Source: Oligoflexia bacterium (GTDB lineage: Bacteria; Bdellovibrionota; UBA1018; CAIPTA01; JAALKR01). Taken from it: DNA of 61,418 bases. The notes beneath the pieces are model-generated. The model was not told the DNA's origin. It did no database searches and saw only the letters and a list, made by a program, of their open reading frames with translations. The stretch spans positions 1-61,418 of the forward strand of contig JAALKR010000010.1 of the NCBI GenBank assembly GCA_011087955.1. The letters are read 5' to 3'. This document shows positions 1 to 8,866 of the stretch, one piece after another. Position 1 is the stretch's first letter; each line of letters begins with the position of its first letter. Made by a program: the position numbers and the translations under genes.

Positions 1-198
1 CAGACCCCAAAGAGCCGCCACTTCCGGCTTCGAGAACAGATCAACCCTCCCATCCAGAAGACGAAGAAGACCCAGAGCTTCGGCGTGTTCGTGAGAGTTG
101 CGAAGCGCAAGGGCTAATACCCACAGAAAAACACGGGCAGCCTTGGATTGGAGAAGTGCCGGGGTGGATGCGTCAGTTGATTCAGGGTGATCGGTCAT
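1..198 (-). CDS. 5' part of an unknown protein, cut by the window edge
   Basis: An open frame of 66 codons starts at ATG 198-196 on the minus strand and runs off the left edge without a stop. A strong ribosome site (GGAGG, complement of 204-208) lies five bases upstream, which supports a real start. The peptide begins MTDHPESTDASTPALLQSKA and continues as an Ala/Leu-rich, probably helical segment; I recognise no family. The stretch is clearly richer in G+C than the gene that follows, which hints at a different origin. It could belong to a mobile element, but only the N-terminus is visible. Confidence 0.5.
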   Translation of the reverse strand, partial: MTDHPESTDASTPALLQSKAARVFLWVLALALRNSHEHAEALGLLRLLDGRVDLFSKPEVAALWGL

Positions 199-240
199 CG
201 TAACCTCCGGCTGGTGAGGGGCGGGCCATTTAGCCGAGCC

Positions 241-251
241 GGGGTCAGACC
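241..251. repeat. GGGGTCAGACC motif at a composition boundary
   Basis: GGGGTCAGACC, with its GGTC-A-GACC inner palindrome, sits where GC-rich sequence on the left gives way to AT-rich sequence on the right. CAGACC recurs at 1-6. Motifs of this kind occur near IS200/REP-associated transposase elements in many environmental genomes. No transposase is visible here, so calling it an element end is inference. Confidence 0.3.
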
Positions 252-292
252 GTCAAGTTAAGTATGTAATCCCCCATTTTTTGGCACTTTAA

Positions 293-329
293 TTGCTCCT
301 CTGCAAAATTATTTTTTGCAAAGGAGCAA
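293..329 (+). promoter_or_regulatory. Hairpin that sequesters the ribosome site of the 333-3248 gene
   Basis: Bases 293-308 and 314-329 are inverted repeats matching at 15 of 16 positions (one C-A mismatch, 301/321) with a five-base loop TTATT. The right arm contains the Shine-Dalgarno AAGGAG (321-326) that serves the ATG at 333. If transcribed, the stem would bury the ribosome site, as in RNA thermometers or protein-controlled leaders. Alternatively it could be a DNA operator. The structure is read directly from sequence; the function is inferred. Confidence 0.6.
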
Positions 330-332
330 CTT

Positions 333-3248
333 ATGGAAAATCTATTCAGGAAAGTCAAACTTAGCCTACCGCTACTGCTACTAATCACAGGCTTAAGCGC
401 CTGCAACAAAGAGAGCGACAGCAGCGCAGCCTCTCAATCAACAATGGCAATGGAGGAGGGAACAGCAACAAATCTCTCTAAATCTCCCTCGATTTCTGGG
501 ACGTTACCCCAGACTTCAAGCGGTTCAGAATTTAAACCAGAAGTTTTTCGACTCAACTCCAATTGGGGACGACGAGGCAGGCAGTTACTGCGACAGCTTT
601 ATGGACTAGAGTTTGACCATAGCTTTAGGTCAACAAATACGTACTTCGTTCTACCTTGTTTCTTAATGGCTACCGAGATGTCTAAGATTCAGAAAGATTT
701 ACTTGTATCGATCGAACAATGTTTCGCTGCCATGACCGAAGTCAAAATTCTCGCGCACTCAGTTCTTATGCGATATCAAGATAGCAATTCTGGAGACCGA
801 CTGCGCAACGAAATTAGTGATGAGAAACTCATCATACGAATCAACGCTACCTCAGCTCTAATAGAGGCAACCAAGCATAGTAGCTCTAGAGAAATCGCAA
901 ATATACTTACCAATTCCGCTAATATAATCAATCTCGCTATGACTGAAGAAGCAAGTCTGGAAACAGTCTATTTTGGAATCCAAGAGCTCATTCTTCAATT
1001 ACAGGAAAAGCGCAGAAAAATAGGGGAAGCAATATTTGATCGATTTTATAGCGCTGATCCTGACCTGCAAAAGGCATTTCGCCAACAGACAATAAAGGGA
1101 CTGCTCTTTCTTGGAAAGAAGCGCTCTCAATTAAGCGAAGGTATCCCTCTTCCAAGTAATGAGTATTCAACGTTCCAAACGTTAGCCGACCTTTCCAGAC
1201 ATCAATTAATTGAACTAGAAAAGATCAGAGTTAATATATTGAGCCAAGATGCATCAGATAAGGCACTGCAAAGTCTTTTAATTCGTATGCCAGTCCAATC
1301 GGCTCAGATCGAGGCATCCATTATTGATACTAATCATAGACTCGAAATCTCTTCTGAAAGAATTCAGCGCACGCTTCAGAAACAGTCTCTCAACAAAGTC
1401 CATCGTTGGTTTGTTCGCCATGAGTCTGACTTTGAAGTCGGCCTTGCAGCTGTCATTTCACTGCTGGAAGCTCGAGAGCCACAAAAAGCAGAGCGCTTAC
1501 GAAAAATTGCTGGAACAGGGATAAAGCTCCACAATACGTTAATAGACATTGTTCGAAATGTAGGGAACTTACCATCCCTTCTTGCGATCACTATTCATTC
1601 CGCAGCAGATTTATTTGGTATAAAAAGCTCCACTGAACTAGAACGCTCATTGATCCTACAGCAGCTGGATATTGTTCATAGCAATCTGAGCAAAATCCAC
1701 ACAGAAATGTATGAGCGTCTTGGTCGCTTAGACTTTAGTTTGGCGCAAGCACTAAAGGGATTAGAAAAAATTCAAAAGATGCAAGTTCAAGAGTTTTCTG
1801 AAATCAAATCTCAATTATATGCATTACGTGAACAGCTTGCTAAACACGATAAAAGAATTCCAGGCACTGTGCGCCATATTCTAGAATCGGACTACTCACA
1901 GACGGAACGAGCGTGCCTTGGACCTAATAGCGCTCTTTTTGCTAGCGCTTCCAAAGTTTCTTCAGTTGAAGTTACAGCAGCAGATTCCTCTCCAGCTTCT
2001 TGCTTGGCTAATTTCGTTTCTCGTTCAAAGCAGAGGCTAGCAATAAGTGAAAATGATATTCCTAAAAGCTCATGGGATTCTTTACCAATTTTTCAATGCA
2101 AATACCTTGGCGTCTGTGATGGTGTATTGAATCCTAAAAATTGGTATTTAGGCGCTAATGCTTATTTGGACTATATATCAAAAGCTGGTTTAGTGAGTCG
2201 TCGCCAAGTAAATACTCTTCAAGAGTTAATAAATACGGGCGAAGAAATAATTCGAAACTGGCAATCGATGGGCTCCTTGGAGGCTCGTAAACAGGTTATC
2301 TTATTTTGGCAGAATCAAGCTCAGGAACTCCAAGAGTCGATTAGAGAAGGGATTCGAAACTATGAACTAGCCAATTTCCTTGGGATCAAAATGAATAAAT
2401 TAGCGATTGGGGTTTATGAAAACCATGACCCAAAGAACACTCCACTTGAAGTTGGCTATAAGCTAAAGCGAATGTCGATGCCGGATTTCATAGAAAGCCA
2501 TGTCGACTTCGGTAGGGGCTATACAGACTATAGGGAAGAATCGTATAAAATTCGCAATATAGGGACAATTGCATTGAGGTCTGGAACTAAAGCTTTTTGG
2601 GTTGAGGGTGATGGTTCTAAGACATTTCTAGGCTACTATAAAACATACAGTTATGCCGCTCGAAAGAGGTTCAATTTTGAATTCTGTGGTGATAGCAGAC
2701 GACGCCCCCGAAGATATCCGAAAAATAGAATTGACTGCAAAATTGCAGTTGTCGATCATACAATTGAACGCTTCATACGTATCATACGTAAAGAGAGAAA
2801 GAATTTCCAACCAGAGCCTACGCATATTCCAGCTCTACACAATGAAATTACTAAGAAACTGAGAGAACAATATGCTCCGGTGATCGCTGAATGGAAGAAG
2901 CATCAAACTGAAGCACTAAAAGAAGAAAAGACTCAAACGCTCTTGCATAACTGGGTACAGACGAGCAATCAGCTAAAGCAATATCGGAGATTTTTCTTTG
3001 AAGCAGCTTTGCAAGCTGAATCTATGCCTGATATCAGTAAAAGCAGTTTTGAACCGCTATGGGCGGAAGCAAGCTCAGTTAAGGATTACTTTGGGCTTGT
3101 CGACCACTTTATCGACAGCGACGTAGATTATCCGGCGCTGCAAATGTTCGAAGAGGAGTTGACGATGGCAAATTCTCTTGATCTCTCGAAAGCTCAGCTA
3201 CTTTTAGAAAAATTGCGTTGGGTATACGCCGAGGCAAATGCTCAATAG
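333..3248 (+). CDS. Large lipoprotein of unknown function
   Basis: A 971-residue protein with a lipoprotein signal peptide: basic start, hydrophobic run, then LSAC with the lipid-accepting Cys at residue 24, and a Ser/Thr/Gly-rich linker after it. It should sit on the periplasmic face of a membrane. Residues roughly 130-500 are charged and heptad-like, so long helices or coiled coil are likely, with a short hydrophobic helix near 410-430. The C-terminal third is rich in basic and aromatic residues and has a few Cys. I recognise no catalytic motif or family. It stands alone on the plus strand, converging with the respiratory operon, and its ribosome site lies inside a strong hairpin. ATG 333 is supported by AAGGAG six bases upstream. 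Confidence 0.8.
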   Translation: MENLFRKVKLSLPLLLLITGLSACNKESDSSAASQSTMAMEEGTATNLSKSPSISGTLPQTSSGSEFKPEVFRLNSNWGRRGRQLLRQLYGLEFDHSFRSTNTYFVLPCFLMATEMSKIQKDLLVSIEQCFAAMTEVKILAHSVLMRYQDSNSGDRLRNEISDEKLIIRINATSALIEATKHSSSREIANILTNSANIINLAMTEEASLETVYFGIQELILQLQEKRRKIGEAIFDRFYSADPDLQKAFRQQTIKGLLFLGKKRSQLSEGIPLPSNEYSTFQTLADLSRHQLIELEKIRVNILSQDASDKALQSLLIRMPVQSAQIEASIIDTNHRLEISSERIQRTLQKQSLNKVHRWFVRHESDFEVGLAAVISLLEAREPQKAERLRKIAGTGIKLHNTLIDIVRNVGNLPSLLAITIHSAADLFGIKSSTELERSLILQQLDIVHSNLSKIHTEMYERLGRLDFSLAQALKGLEKIQKMQVQEFSEIKSQLYALREQLAKHDKRIPGTVRHILESDYSQTERACLGPNSALFASASKVSSVEVTAADSSPASCLANFVSRSKQRLAISENDIPKSSWDSLPIFQCKYLGVCDGVLNPKNWYLGANAYLDYISKAGLVSRRQVNTLQELINTGEEIIRNWQSMGSLEARKQVILFWQNQAQELQESIREGIRNYELANFLGIKMNKLAIGVYENHDPKNTPLEVGYKLKRMSMPDFIESHVDFGRGYTDYREESYKIRNIGTIALRSGTKAFWVEGDGSKTFLGYYKTYSYAARKRFNFEFCGDSRRRPRRYPKNRIDCKIAVVDHTIERFIRIIRKERKNFQPEPTHIPALHNEITKKLREQYAPVIAEWKKHQTEALKEEKTQTLLHNWVQTSNQLKQYRRFFFEAALQAESMPDISKSSFEPLWAEASSVKDYFGLVDHFIDSDVDYPALQMFEEELTMANSLDLSKAQLLLEKLRWVYAEANAQ

Positions 3249-3280
3249 GCAACATTCAATAACCAATATGCTGACCCATT

Positions 3281-3312
3281 AAGAGAAAAGTTTATGGACA
3301 GACTCTTCTCTT
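3281..3312. terminator. Possible shared terminator between convergent genes
   Basis: AAGAGAA (3281-3287) and TTCTCTT (3306-3312) are perfect inverted repeats in the short gap between the lipoprotein gene and the converging cytochrome oxidase operon. A T-rich tail follows on the plus strand. The stem is short and has few G-C pairs, so this is tentative. Confidence 0.3.
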
Positions 3313-3329
3313 TCTTTGCTCATCGATCT

Positions 3330-3851
3330 TTATTCACTGACCGGTAACCCATGAATTATCATATCGATTGTTCCGTCAATGGTCTGTATTTTTTCTCGTA
3401 ATAGTGAATAGTATACACTAATTGTCGAACCACCCTTTGGCAGAAACTCCTGCTGCAGCCCCTGGAATTTAAAGCGAACCGCCTCTTTTGCTTTTTCTGG
3501 CTGAACTTCTAAGGCAATTTTTACTTTCTGCCGCTCTTTCAAAAGGTTAGTAATGTGAATATCGATTTGCCCTTGGCCGTCAAAAGCCACACGATGAGCC
3601 ATAGCACTTGGGGCAATATCCATCTTTATTCTTGGGTCTACTTTAACGAGATACTGCACTAAAATTTCTCGCTCCACCGACTGACTCAAGCCCATTCCAG
3701 GCTCTTTATGCTTTGCCCTTCCAATAAAATAAATAACCACAACTAGGACCAAAAATACGGCCACTACACTGATAGCGGTTAAGGCCGTATTCTTATCTGT
3801 GCCTTTTGGGATGTCTTTATTGTCTTTTTTGTTGTATTGATTTTCACTCAC
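3330..3851 (-). CDS. Membrane-anchored protein at the end of the oxidase operon
   Basis: 173 residues: a polar N-terminus, one membrane helix at about 25-45, then a periplasmic beta-rich domain of about 110 residues. The region around residues 95-165 (hydrophobic and charged strands ending in a stretch that resembles an Ig-like fold) faintly recalls the C-terminal domain of FixG/CcoG, but without ferredoxin motifs, so I leave it unnamed. It lies 27 bases after ctaB in the same direction, which suggests a role in oxidase assembly or stability. The start appears to be GTG at 3851; no strong ribosome site is visible. Confidence 0.65.
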   Translation of the reverse strand: MSENQYNKKDNKDIPKGTDKNTALTAISVVAVFLVLVVVIYFIGRAKHKEPGMGLSQSVEREILVQYLVKVDPRIKMDIAPSAMAHRVAFDGQGQIDIHITNLLKERQKVKIALEVQPEKAKEAVRFKFQGLQQEFLPKGGSTISVYYSLLREKIQTIDGTIDMIIHGLPVSE

Positions 3852-3878
3852 GGAGTAGGGGTCCCCCAGTTGCCAAAT

Positions 3879-4775
3879 TTAGCTTTGCACGAAGAGGTGC
3901 GAAAAGAGCACGGAGTCCATCAACAGGAACATAAATAGCGCGGTAATATAAATCAGCGATACCCAGAACAAATGCTTACAGTAGAGATGCTCTTTACGGA
4001 TAACCATTTCGATCGTCTTACCGAGGTATACTAGATCTGCAACCAAGGTCGTCGCTAAGAAAAAGGCTGAAGTTTCGCCCAGAAAATATGGCAGAGTCGA
4101 CACTGGGACTAACAACACTGTGTAGAGGAGGATGGAAATACGGGTATAGGCTTCCCCTTTTTTTACAGGAAGCATTGGAATGCCTGCTTTCGCATAGTCC
4201 TCTTTTAAAGTAATTGCGAGTGCCCAGAAGTGTGGGCAAGACCAAACCATAATAATAGCAAACAAAGACCACGCTAAAGGAGAAATAGTGCCTGTAGTAG
4301 CGGCCGAGGCCATAAGTGGTGCGGTCGCTCCCGCAATTCCGCCCCAAAATGTATTATGATGAGTCGTACGTTTCAGCCATTTTGTGTAGATTAAGGTATA
4401 GAAAAAAATCGTGAATAGACTCAAACCAGCGGCTAATAGATTCGCATGCAAAAGCATCATCATCACTGCGAGCACGCCAGAGGCTCCACCGACCCATAAC
4501 GCGACTTCAGGCTTAACTTTGCCCAGTGGAATAACACGCTTCAAGCGCGTTCGATCCATGATAGAATCAATATCTTGGTCAATAAACATATTAAAGGCAT
4601 TTGCAGAAGCTGCAGTCAAAGCCATTGCTGCTGAAACAATGAACCAAACCAAAGTGGTCGGCGCAGAGTACCCTTCCGCTACAAGCGTAATCAAACCAGT
4701 CACAGTGAACAGCACAACGATTCGCGGCTTCGTTAGGTTAAGGTAGTTTTTTACTGTCTGGCCGAAACTCAACAT
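3879..4775 (-). CDS. ctaB: Protohaem IX farnesyltransferase (haem O synthase)
   Basis: Transfers a farnesyl group to haem B to make haem O, the precursor of haem A used by the neighbouring oxidase. This is a UbiA-family integral membrane enzyme of about 298 residues, the usual size. The first Asp-rich motif is visible as NMFIDQDIDSIMDR (near residues 60-75), and the N-terminal LTKPRIV segment is typical of CtaB/CyoE. ATG 4775 is taken; a GTG two codons earlier is possible. The start overlaps the end of ctaA by about 38 bases, so the two are translated from one message. Confidence 0.93.
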   Translation of the reverse strand: MLSFGQTVKNYLNLTKPRIVVLFTVTGLITLVAEGYSAPTTLVWFIVSAAMALTAASANAFNMFIDQDIDSIMDRTRLKRVIPLGKVKPEVALWVGGASGVLAVMMMLLHANLLAAGLSLFTIFFYTLIYTKWLKRTTHHNTFWGGIAGATAPLMASAATTGTISPLAWSLFAIIMVWSCPHFWALAITLKEDYAKAGIPMLPVKKGEAYTRISILLYTVLLVPVSTLPYFLGETSAFFLATTLVADLVYLGKTIEMVIRKEHLYCKHLFWVSLIYITALFMFLLMDSVLFSHLFVQS

Positions 4776-5679
4776 ATGCACATATCACTAACGATATTAA
4801 CGTCAATCCCACTCCTAAGTGCGTCACACTCAGTGGCGGCGGTATCCTCATGGATGTGAGCGTTCCTCCGAGCAGGATCATACCAACCCCAAGTAACCAT
4901 TGAATAACCAACAATACCCCGATAAAGCAAGGGAATCTTGACCAGTATACTGGAAAGCTTTGCCCGCCCTTTGTCGAAGGTTTCGATGGAAGAACATCTT
5001 TCCAACGAAACATGAAAAAAAGCAATGCCAGTGTGGCAACGATGGCTCCTAGACGATGAATAAACTGAATTCCTACACGACCGTCGAAGCCTGGAAACCA
5101 GAGGCTATTACAAGTTGGAAAATCAGGGCAGGCCAGCCCGGCGTAATTCGCACTCACGCTTCCACCCAACATTATCTGCACAAACAAGACAACAATCGCA
5201 AGCCAGGTGACCCGTAAAAACCCTTTGGAAGCTTGTATCCTAGAACCGACACGATTACCAGACTCAAGATGATAAGCATGACGTGTTGCAATTAAGAGCA
5301 AGGCGAAAATTATGACAGCTGTTCCCAAGTGCATCGCGACGATTTCTGCTTTTAACAGCTCTGTTACCGTCAACCTACCGAGGTTAATCTGCACACCAAG
5401 CAATAAAAATGCAGCTGTAATCCAAGGAGCTAAGGGCTTGCGAAACGCTTTCTTTGTCCAAGACCATACAAGAGCTATTACTAAAATGAGCCCAACAACT
5501 GAGGCAGCCAGGCGATGGAAGTACTCGAGCATAATTCGATACTCCATTGGAGGAATCCATTGGCCGTGGCAAAAGGGCCAATCGGGACAAGACAGTCCCG
5601 CCGATTCAGTACGAACCCACGACCCGAGCAGGATCGTAAAGAAAGTAAATACGATTAACGACGTCATCAGGCGTGGCAT
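4738..5679 (-). CDS. ctaA: Haem A synthase (COX15/CtaA family)
   Basis: Oxidises the C8 methyl of haem O to the formyl group of haem A, in the cytoplasmic membrane. The protein has about eight membrane helices and two related halves. Each half carries the family signature: GLSCPDWPFCHG and EYFHRLA in the first, GLACPDFPTCNS and QFIHRLGA in the second, giving the paired Cys and the haem-binding His residues. The chosen start is ATG 5679; a TTG six codons earlier also fits. It is co-oriented and overlapping with ctaB and follows the structural oxidase genes. Confidence 0.93.
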   Translation of the reverse strand: MPRLMTSLIVFTFFTILLGSWVRTESAGLSCPDWPFCHGQWIPPMEYRIMLEYFHRLAASVVGLILVIALVWSWTKKAFRKPLAPWITAAFLLLGVQINLGRLTVTELLKAEIVAMHLGTAVIIFALLLIATRHAYHLESGNRVGSRIQASKGFLRVTWLAIVVLFVQIMLGGSVSANYAGLACPDFPTCNSLWFPGFDGRVGIQFIHRLGAIVATLALLFFMFRWKDVLPSKPSTKGGQSFPVYWSRFPCFIGVLLVIQWLLGVGMILLGGTLTSMRIPPPLSVTHLGVGLTLISLVICAYVEFRPDSKKLP

Positions 5680-5733
5680 AGATCGAGGCGCCCCCAAAAA
5701 AAATTAATAGATCGATAAATGTGGTTTATTCGC

Positions 5734-6558
5734 TTATTTTTTTTTCTCTTTCAGCATTTGGTCGATGGCAAGATCGATTGGAATTCCCTTGGATTGAGAG
5801 CTTGCTCCTCCCTCCTCACCGATGCTATCCTTATCCTTAAGAATGCTTGCGTATTGAGCATCAACTTTTCCATTGCCCTGTGGATCTGGAATTATTGTTC
5901 GAATGAAGTGGGTCAATGCTAAACGATCTTTTGGCGAAAGCATTGCTTGGTAACCGGCCATGCCTGTTCCTTTAATCCCACTCGTTAGCGTTACATAGAT
6001 CGACTGAACGGAAGTACCGTTTGTCCACGCGGAAGAGTTGTCTTCAAAGTTTCTAGGCTTTGGGTTGAGCGCTCCACCAGCGATGCCGTCGCCCTTCCCT
6101 GCATTACCATGACAAGTGGCGCAGCCGCCTGCTCCGAGATAAAGCTCTTTACCTTTAGCCACGAGATCTGGAGAGGGGCGTTCCCACTCTTTAATTTCGG
6201 CCATAGAAGCTGCTGCTGCCGCAGACTTAACCTCTGCATATTTTGTGCCTGACTCCCATTCTTCTCGGTAGCCTAGGTCTGCGCCAACAAAGAAAAAGAA
6301 GACCGCTAAGAAAGCAATTGTTGCGACCATCGTGCCTCGGTTAAGCGCTGAGTCCCAACGCAGGCCCATAAAGAAAAATAGAACCAAGCTAGCTTTTGCT
6401 GAAGCAATTGCCATTGCTACTGCAAGGTTAGCTGCCATCGACCCAAAATTGAAGTAGGAGACCCCGACCGTTATAGCCGTCAATACAAGCAATCCACCTA
6501 GGGTGAAATAGTAATAGCTTAGTGGAACTATATGATGGTTATCGTGTTTATCTGACAT
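5734..6558 (-). CDS. Oxidase subunit IV fused to a cytochrome c domain
   Basis: 274 residues in two parts. Residues about 10-95 form three membrane helices with the look of the small bacterial cytochrome oxidase subunit IV (CtaF/CoxD type, including SAKASLVLFFFMGL). After an Ala-rich linker comes a monohaem cytochrome c domain with CATCH at 146-150 and a Met-containing loop (GTGMAGYQAML) that may supply the axial ligand. AGGAG precedes ATG 6558. It lies directly after ctaE, the normal place for subunit IV. The fused haem domain is unusual and may be a second electron-entry or docking site on this caa3 oxidase. The fusion is a continuous open frame with no sign of a frameshift. Confidence 0.85.
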   Translation of the reverse strand: MSDKHDNHHIVPLSYYYFTLGGLLVLTAITVGVSYFNFGSMAANLAVAMAIASAKASLVLFFFMGLRWDSALNRGTMVATIAFLAVFFFFVGADLGYREEWESGTKYAEVKSAAAAASMAEIKEWERPSPDLVAKGKELYLGAGGCATCHGNAGKGDGIAGGALNPKPRNFEDNSSAWTNGTSVQSIYVTLTSGIKGTGMAGYQAMLSPKDRLALTHFIRTIIPDPQGNGKVDAQYASILKDKDSIGEEGGASSQSKGIPIDLAIDQMLKEKKK

Positions 6559-6585
6559 CGTTTGCTCCTACTTTCTACAGGCTTT

Positions 6586-7245
6586 CTACACGACTAAATA
6601 AAAAATTGGGAAAAGGAAGATCCAAATTAAATCTACCAAGTGCCAATAAAGTCCAACGAACTCAACTGCGCCGAATCGCTCGGCTGTCGTCTTACCAATT
6701 TTGATTCTGTACATAATCCACAGCAGACAAACCATTCCACCCACTACGTGAATTCCGTGCAACCCAGTCATCATAAAATATAGTGAGAAGAAGAGAGACT
6801 GTGGGTTCTCCGGAGTGCTCGGGTTTGCGGCAAATGAATATAAAGCGCCAGGAAGCAATCCCTCATGAATTTTGTGGCTGTATTCAAAATATTTCACCAC
6901 CATGAACGCGCCAGCCAAGAGGAATGTCAAAAAGAGGTTGAGCATCGCCTTGCCCATCTGGTTTCGCATCGTATAGGCAACACCAAGAACCATCGTCAGA
7001 GAAGAAATCAATAGAAAGACGGTGTTCAATGCACCAAGGTTTTTATCTAAGTGGTGGTGGGCCTCGCGAAATGTCTCCGGATACAGATAGTTATACATTG
7101 CAAATGCAACGAACAGACCGCCAAAGAGCATAAGCTCCTGCACCAAGAACAGCCACATACCGAATTTACAAGAGTCGAATTCATGCTCTTTCGATTTGAA
7201 CCACTGCGGGAACCCATATTTCTTAATATCCGCCTCTACGTCCAT
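6586..7245 (-). CDS. ctaE: Cytochrome c oxidase subunit III
   Basis: 219 residues with about five membrane helices, matching the short bacterial form of subunit III. Recognisable segments include WLFLVQELMLFGGLFVAF near the start, GLHGIHVVGG in the middle and YWHLVDLIWIFLFP at the C-terminus. The subunit stabilises the catalytic core and proton uptake in subunit I. GGAGGT lies upstream of ATG 7245. Two bases separate it from ctaD. Confidence 0.95.
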   Translation of the reverse strand: MDVEADIKKYGFPQWFKSKEHEFDSCKFGMWLFLVQELMLFGGLFVAFAMYNYLYPETFREAHHHLDKNLGALNTVFLLISSLTMVLGVAYTMRNQMGKAMLNLFLTFLLAGAFMVVKYFEYSHKIHEGLLPGALYSFAANPSTPENPQSLFFSLYFMMTGLHGIHVVGGMVCLLWIMYRIKIGKTTAERFGAVEFVGLYWHLVDLIWIFLFPIFYLVV

Positions 7246-7247
7246 TA

Positions 7248-8855
7248 TTAAGACCTCCCATATTCATATGGCCCGGCGTTTACAATTGGATCTTGAACGA
7301 AATTGTGTGTGATTGGGGGAGAGGCCGTATCTGTCCACTCCAATGTTTTCGAGCCCCAAGGATTGGCTGGAGCTTTTGCACCCTTCAGGGCTGAAATAAT
7401 CAAATTAGAGAAAGAGATAAATACACCTACTGCGATTAGCCATGCCCCAATTGTCGAAATTTGGTTTAGGTCTTGGAATTCTGGAATGTAGGAGAAATAG
7501 CGTCGAGGCATTCCGTTTGCGCCCAAAACGAACTGGGTGAAAAATGTTACATTAAAACCAATGAAGAAGAACCAGAAAGATAATTGCCCTAACAGTTCAT
7601 TGTACATACGTCCCGTATATTTCGGGAACCAATGGTAGACGCCAGCAAATAGTGCCGTTGCCGTTCCACCAACCATCACATAATGAAAGTGGGCTACTAC
7701 GAAGTAAGTATCGTGAAAGTGTTTGTCTGAAGAGATTGAGCCAAGAAATAGCCCGGTTAAGCCGCCAATGGCGAAGGTTAATAGGAAGCCAAGTGTGTAG
7801 AGCATGCCCGTTGTAAAGACGATAGATCCCTTATATAGCGTTGCTGTCCAGTTAACGATCTTAATCGCTGTTGGAATTGCTGTGAACATTGTCATTGCAG
7901 AGAACAAGGCGTTCGCCCACCATGATTCGCCAGAGGTGAACATGTGGTGTCCCCATACGAAGAAAGAAACGAGCGCTAACCCTATTGAAGAATAAGCAAT
8001 GGCATTGTAGCCAAAAATCGTTTTGCGCGCATAAGTTGTGATTGTCTCGGAGATGATTCCAAATGCTGGAAGAATCATAATATACACCGCTGGGTGTGAG
8101 TAGAACCAGAAGAAGTGCTGGAATAGAACAGGATCACCACCTAATGCTGGGTCGAAGAAGCCAATTCCAAGCGTGCGTTCCATTACAAGAAGAGCAAGTG
8201 TGATTCCCAACACAGGTGTGGCCACTACTTGCAGGAGGCTTGTTGAGTAGATCGCCCAAACGAATAGCGGCATTCGCATCCAGGTCATCCCCGGTGCCCG
8301 AAGCTGATGTACCGTCACCATAAAATTTAGTCCGGTAAAGATTGAGGCAAATCCCATAATGAATACGCCAGAGACCATGGCGATCACGGAAGTGCTGGTT
8401 TGAGCAGAATAGGGAGTATAAAAAGTCCAACCAGTGTCAATACCTCCACTAAGGACGCCATAAAGGTTGATCAACATTCCAATAACCAACAGGTAGTAAG
8501 AGAACAAGTTTAGCTTCGGGAAGGCAACATCTTTTGCTCCAATCATCAGTGGTAAACAGAAGTTCCCCAGGGCACCAGGAATTGCTGGAATAATAAACCA
8601 GAAAACCATAATCGCACCATGGAGCGTGAAAATTTGGTTATACGTATTGGCGTCAAAGAAATCCTTCATGGGCGTCCAAAGCTCTGTTCGAATCAACAAA
8701 GCAAATACACCACCAATTACAAAAGACATCAGTGTGGTGACAAGATAAAGCATGCCAATTCGCTTATGATCGTAAGTAACGATCCAGCCCATCAGGCGCT
8801 CAAAAAAGCTCTTACCTTTATATTCTTCTAAATAATTTACTTCATGCGCGCTCAT
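7248..8855 (-). CDS. ctaD: Cytochrome c oxidase subunit I, A2 type
   Basis: Catalytic subunit that reduces O2 to water and pumps protons. About 12 membrane helices in 535 residues. Low-spin haem a ligands are His79 and His391, haem a3 ligand His389, and CuB ligands His254, His303 and His304, with the cross-linked Tyr258. Helix VI reads YSHPAVY (252-258) instead of GHPEVY, so the D-channel Glu is replaced by the Tyr-Ser pair that defines the A2 subfamily of haem-copper oxidases (known from Rhodothermus marinus caa3). Lys332 (PTAIKIVNW) fits the K channel. GGGAG precedes ATG 8855. The next gene upstream supplies subunit II. Confidence 0.97.
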   Translation of the reverse strand: MSAHEVNYLEEYKGKSFFERLMGWIVTYDHKRIGMLYLVTTLMSFVIGGVFALLIRTELWTPMKDFFDANTYNQIFTLHGAIMVFWFIIPAIPGALGNFCLPLMIGAKDVAFPKLNLFSYYLLVIGMLINLYGVLSGGIDTGWTFYTPYSAQTSTSVIAMVSGVFIMGFASIFTGLNFMVTVHQLRAPGMTWMRMPLFVWAIYSTSLLQVVATPVLGITLALLVMERTLGIGFFDPALGGDPVLFQHFFWFYSHPAVYIMILPAFGIISETITTYARKTIFGYNAIAYSSIGLALVSFFVWGHHMFTSGESWWANALFSAMTMFTAIPTAIKIVNWTATLYKGSIVFTTGMLYTLGFLLTFAIGGLTGLFLGSISSDKHFHDTYFVVAHFHYVMVGGTATALFAGVYHWFPKYTGRMYNELLGQLSFWFFFIGFNVTFFTQFVLGANGMPRRYFSYIPEFQDLNQISTIGAWLIAVGVFISFSNLIISALKGAKAPANPWGSKTLEWTDTASPPITHNFVQDPIVNAGPYEYGRS

Positions 8856-8866
8856 TATTGCTCTCC

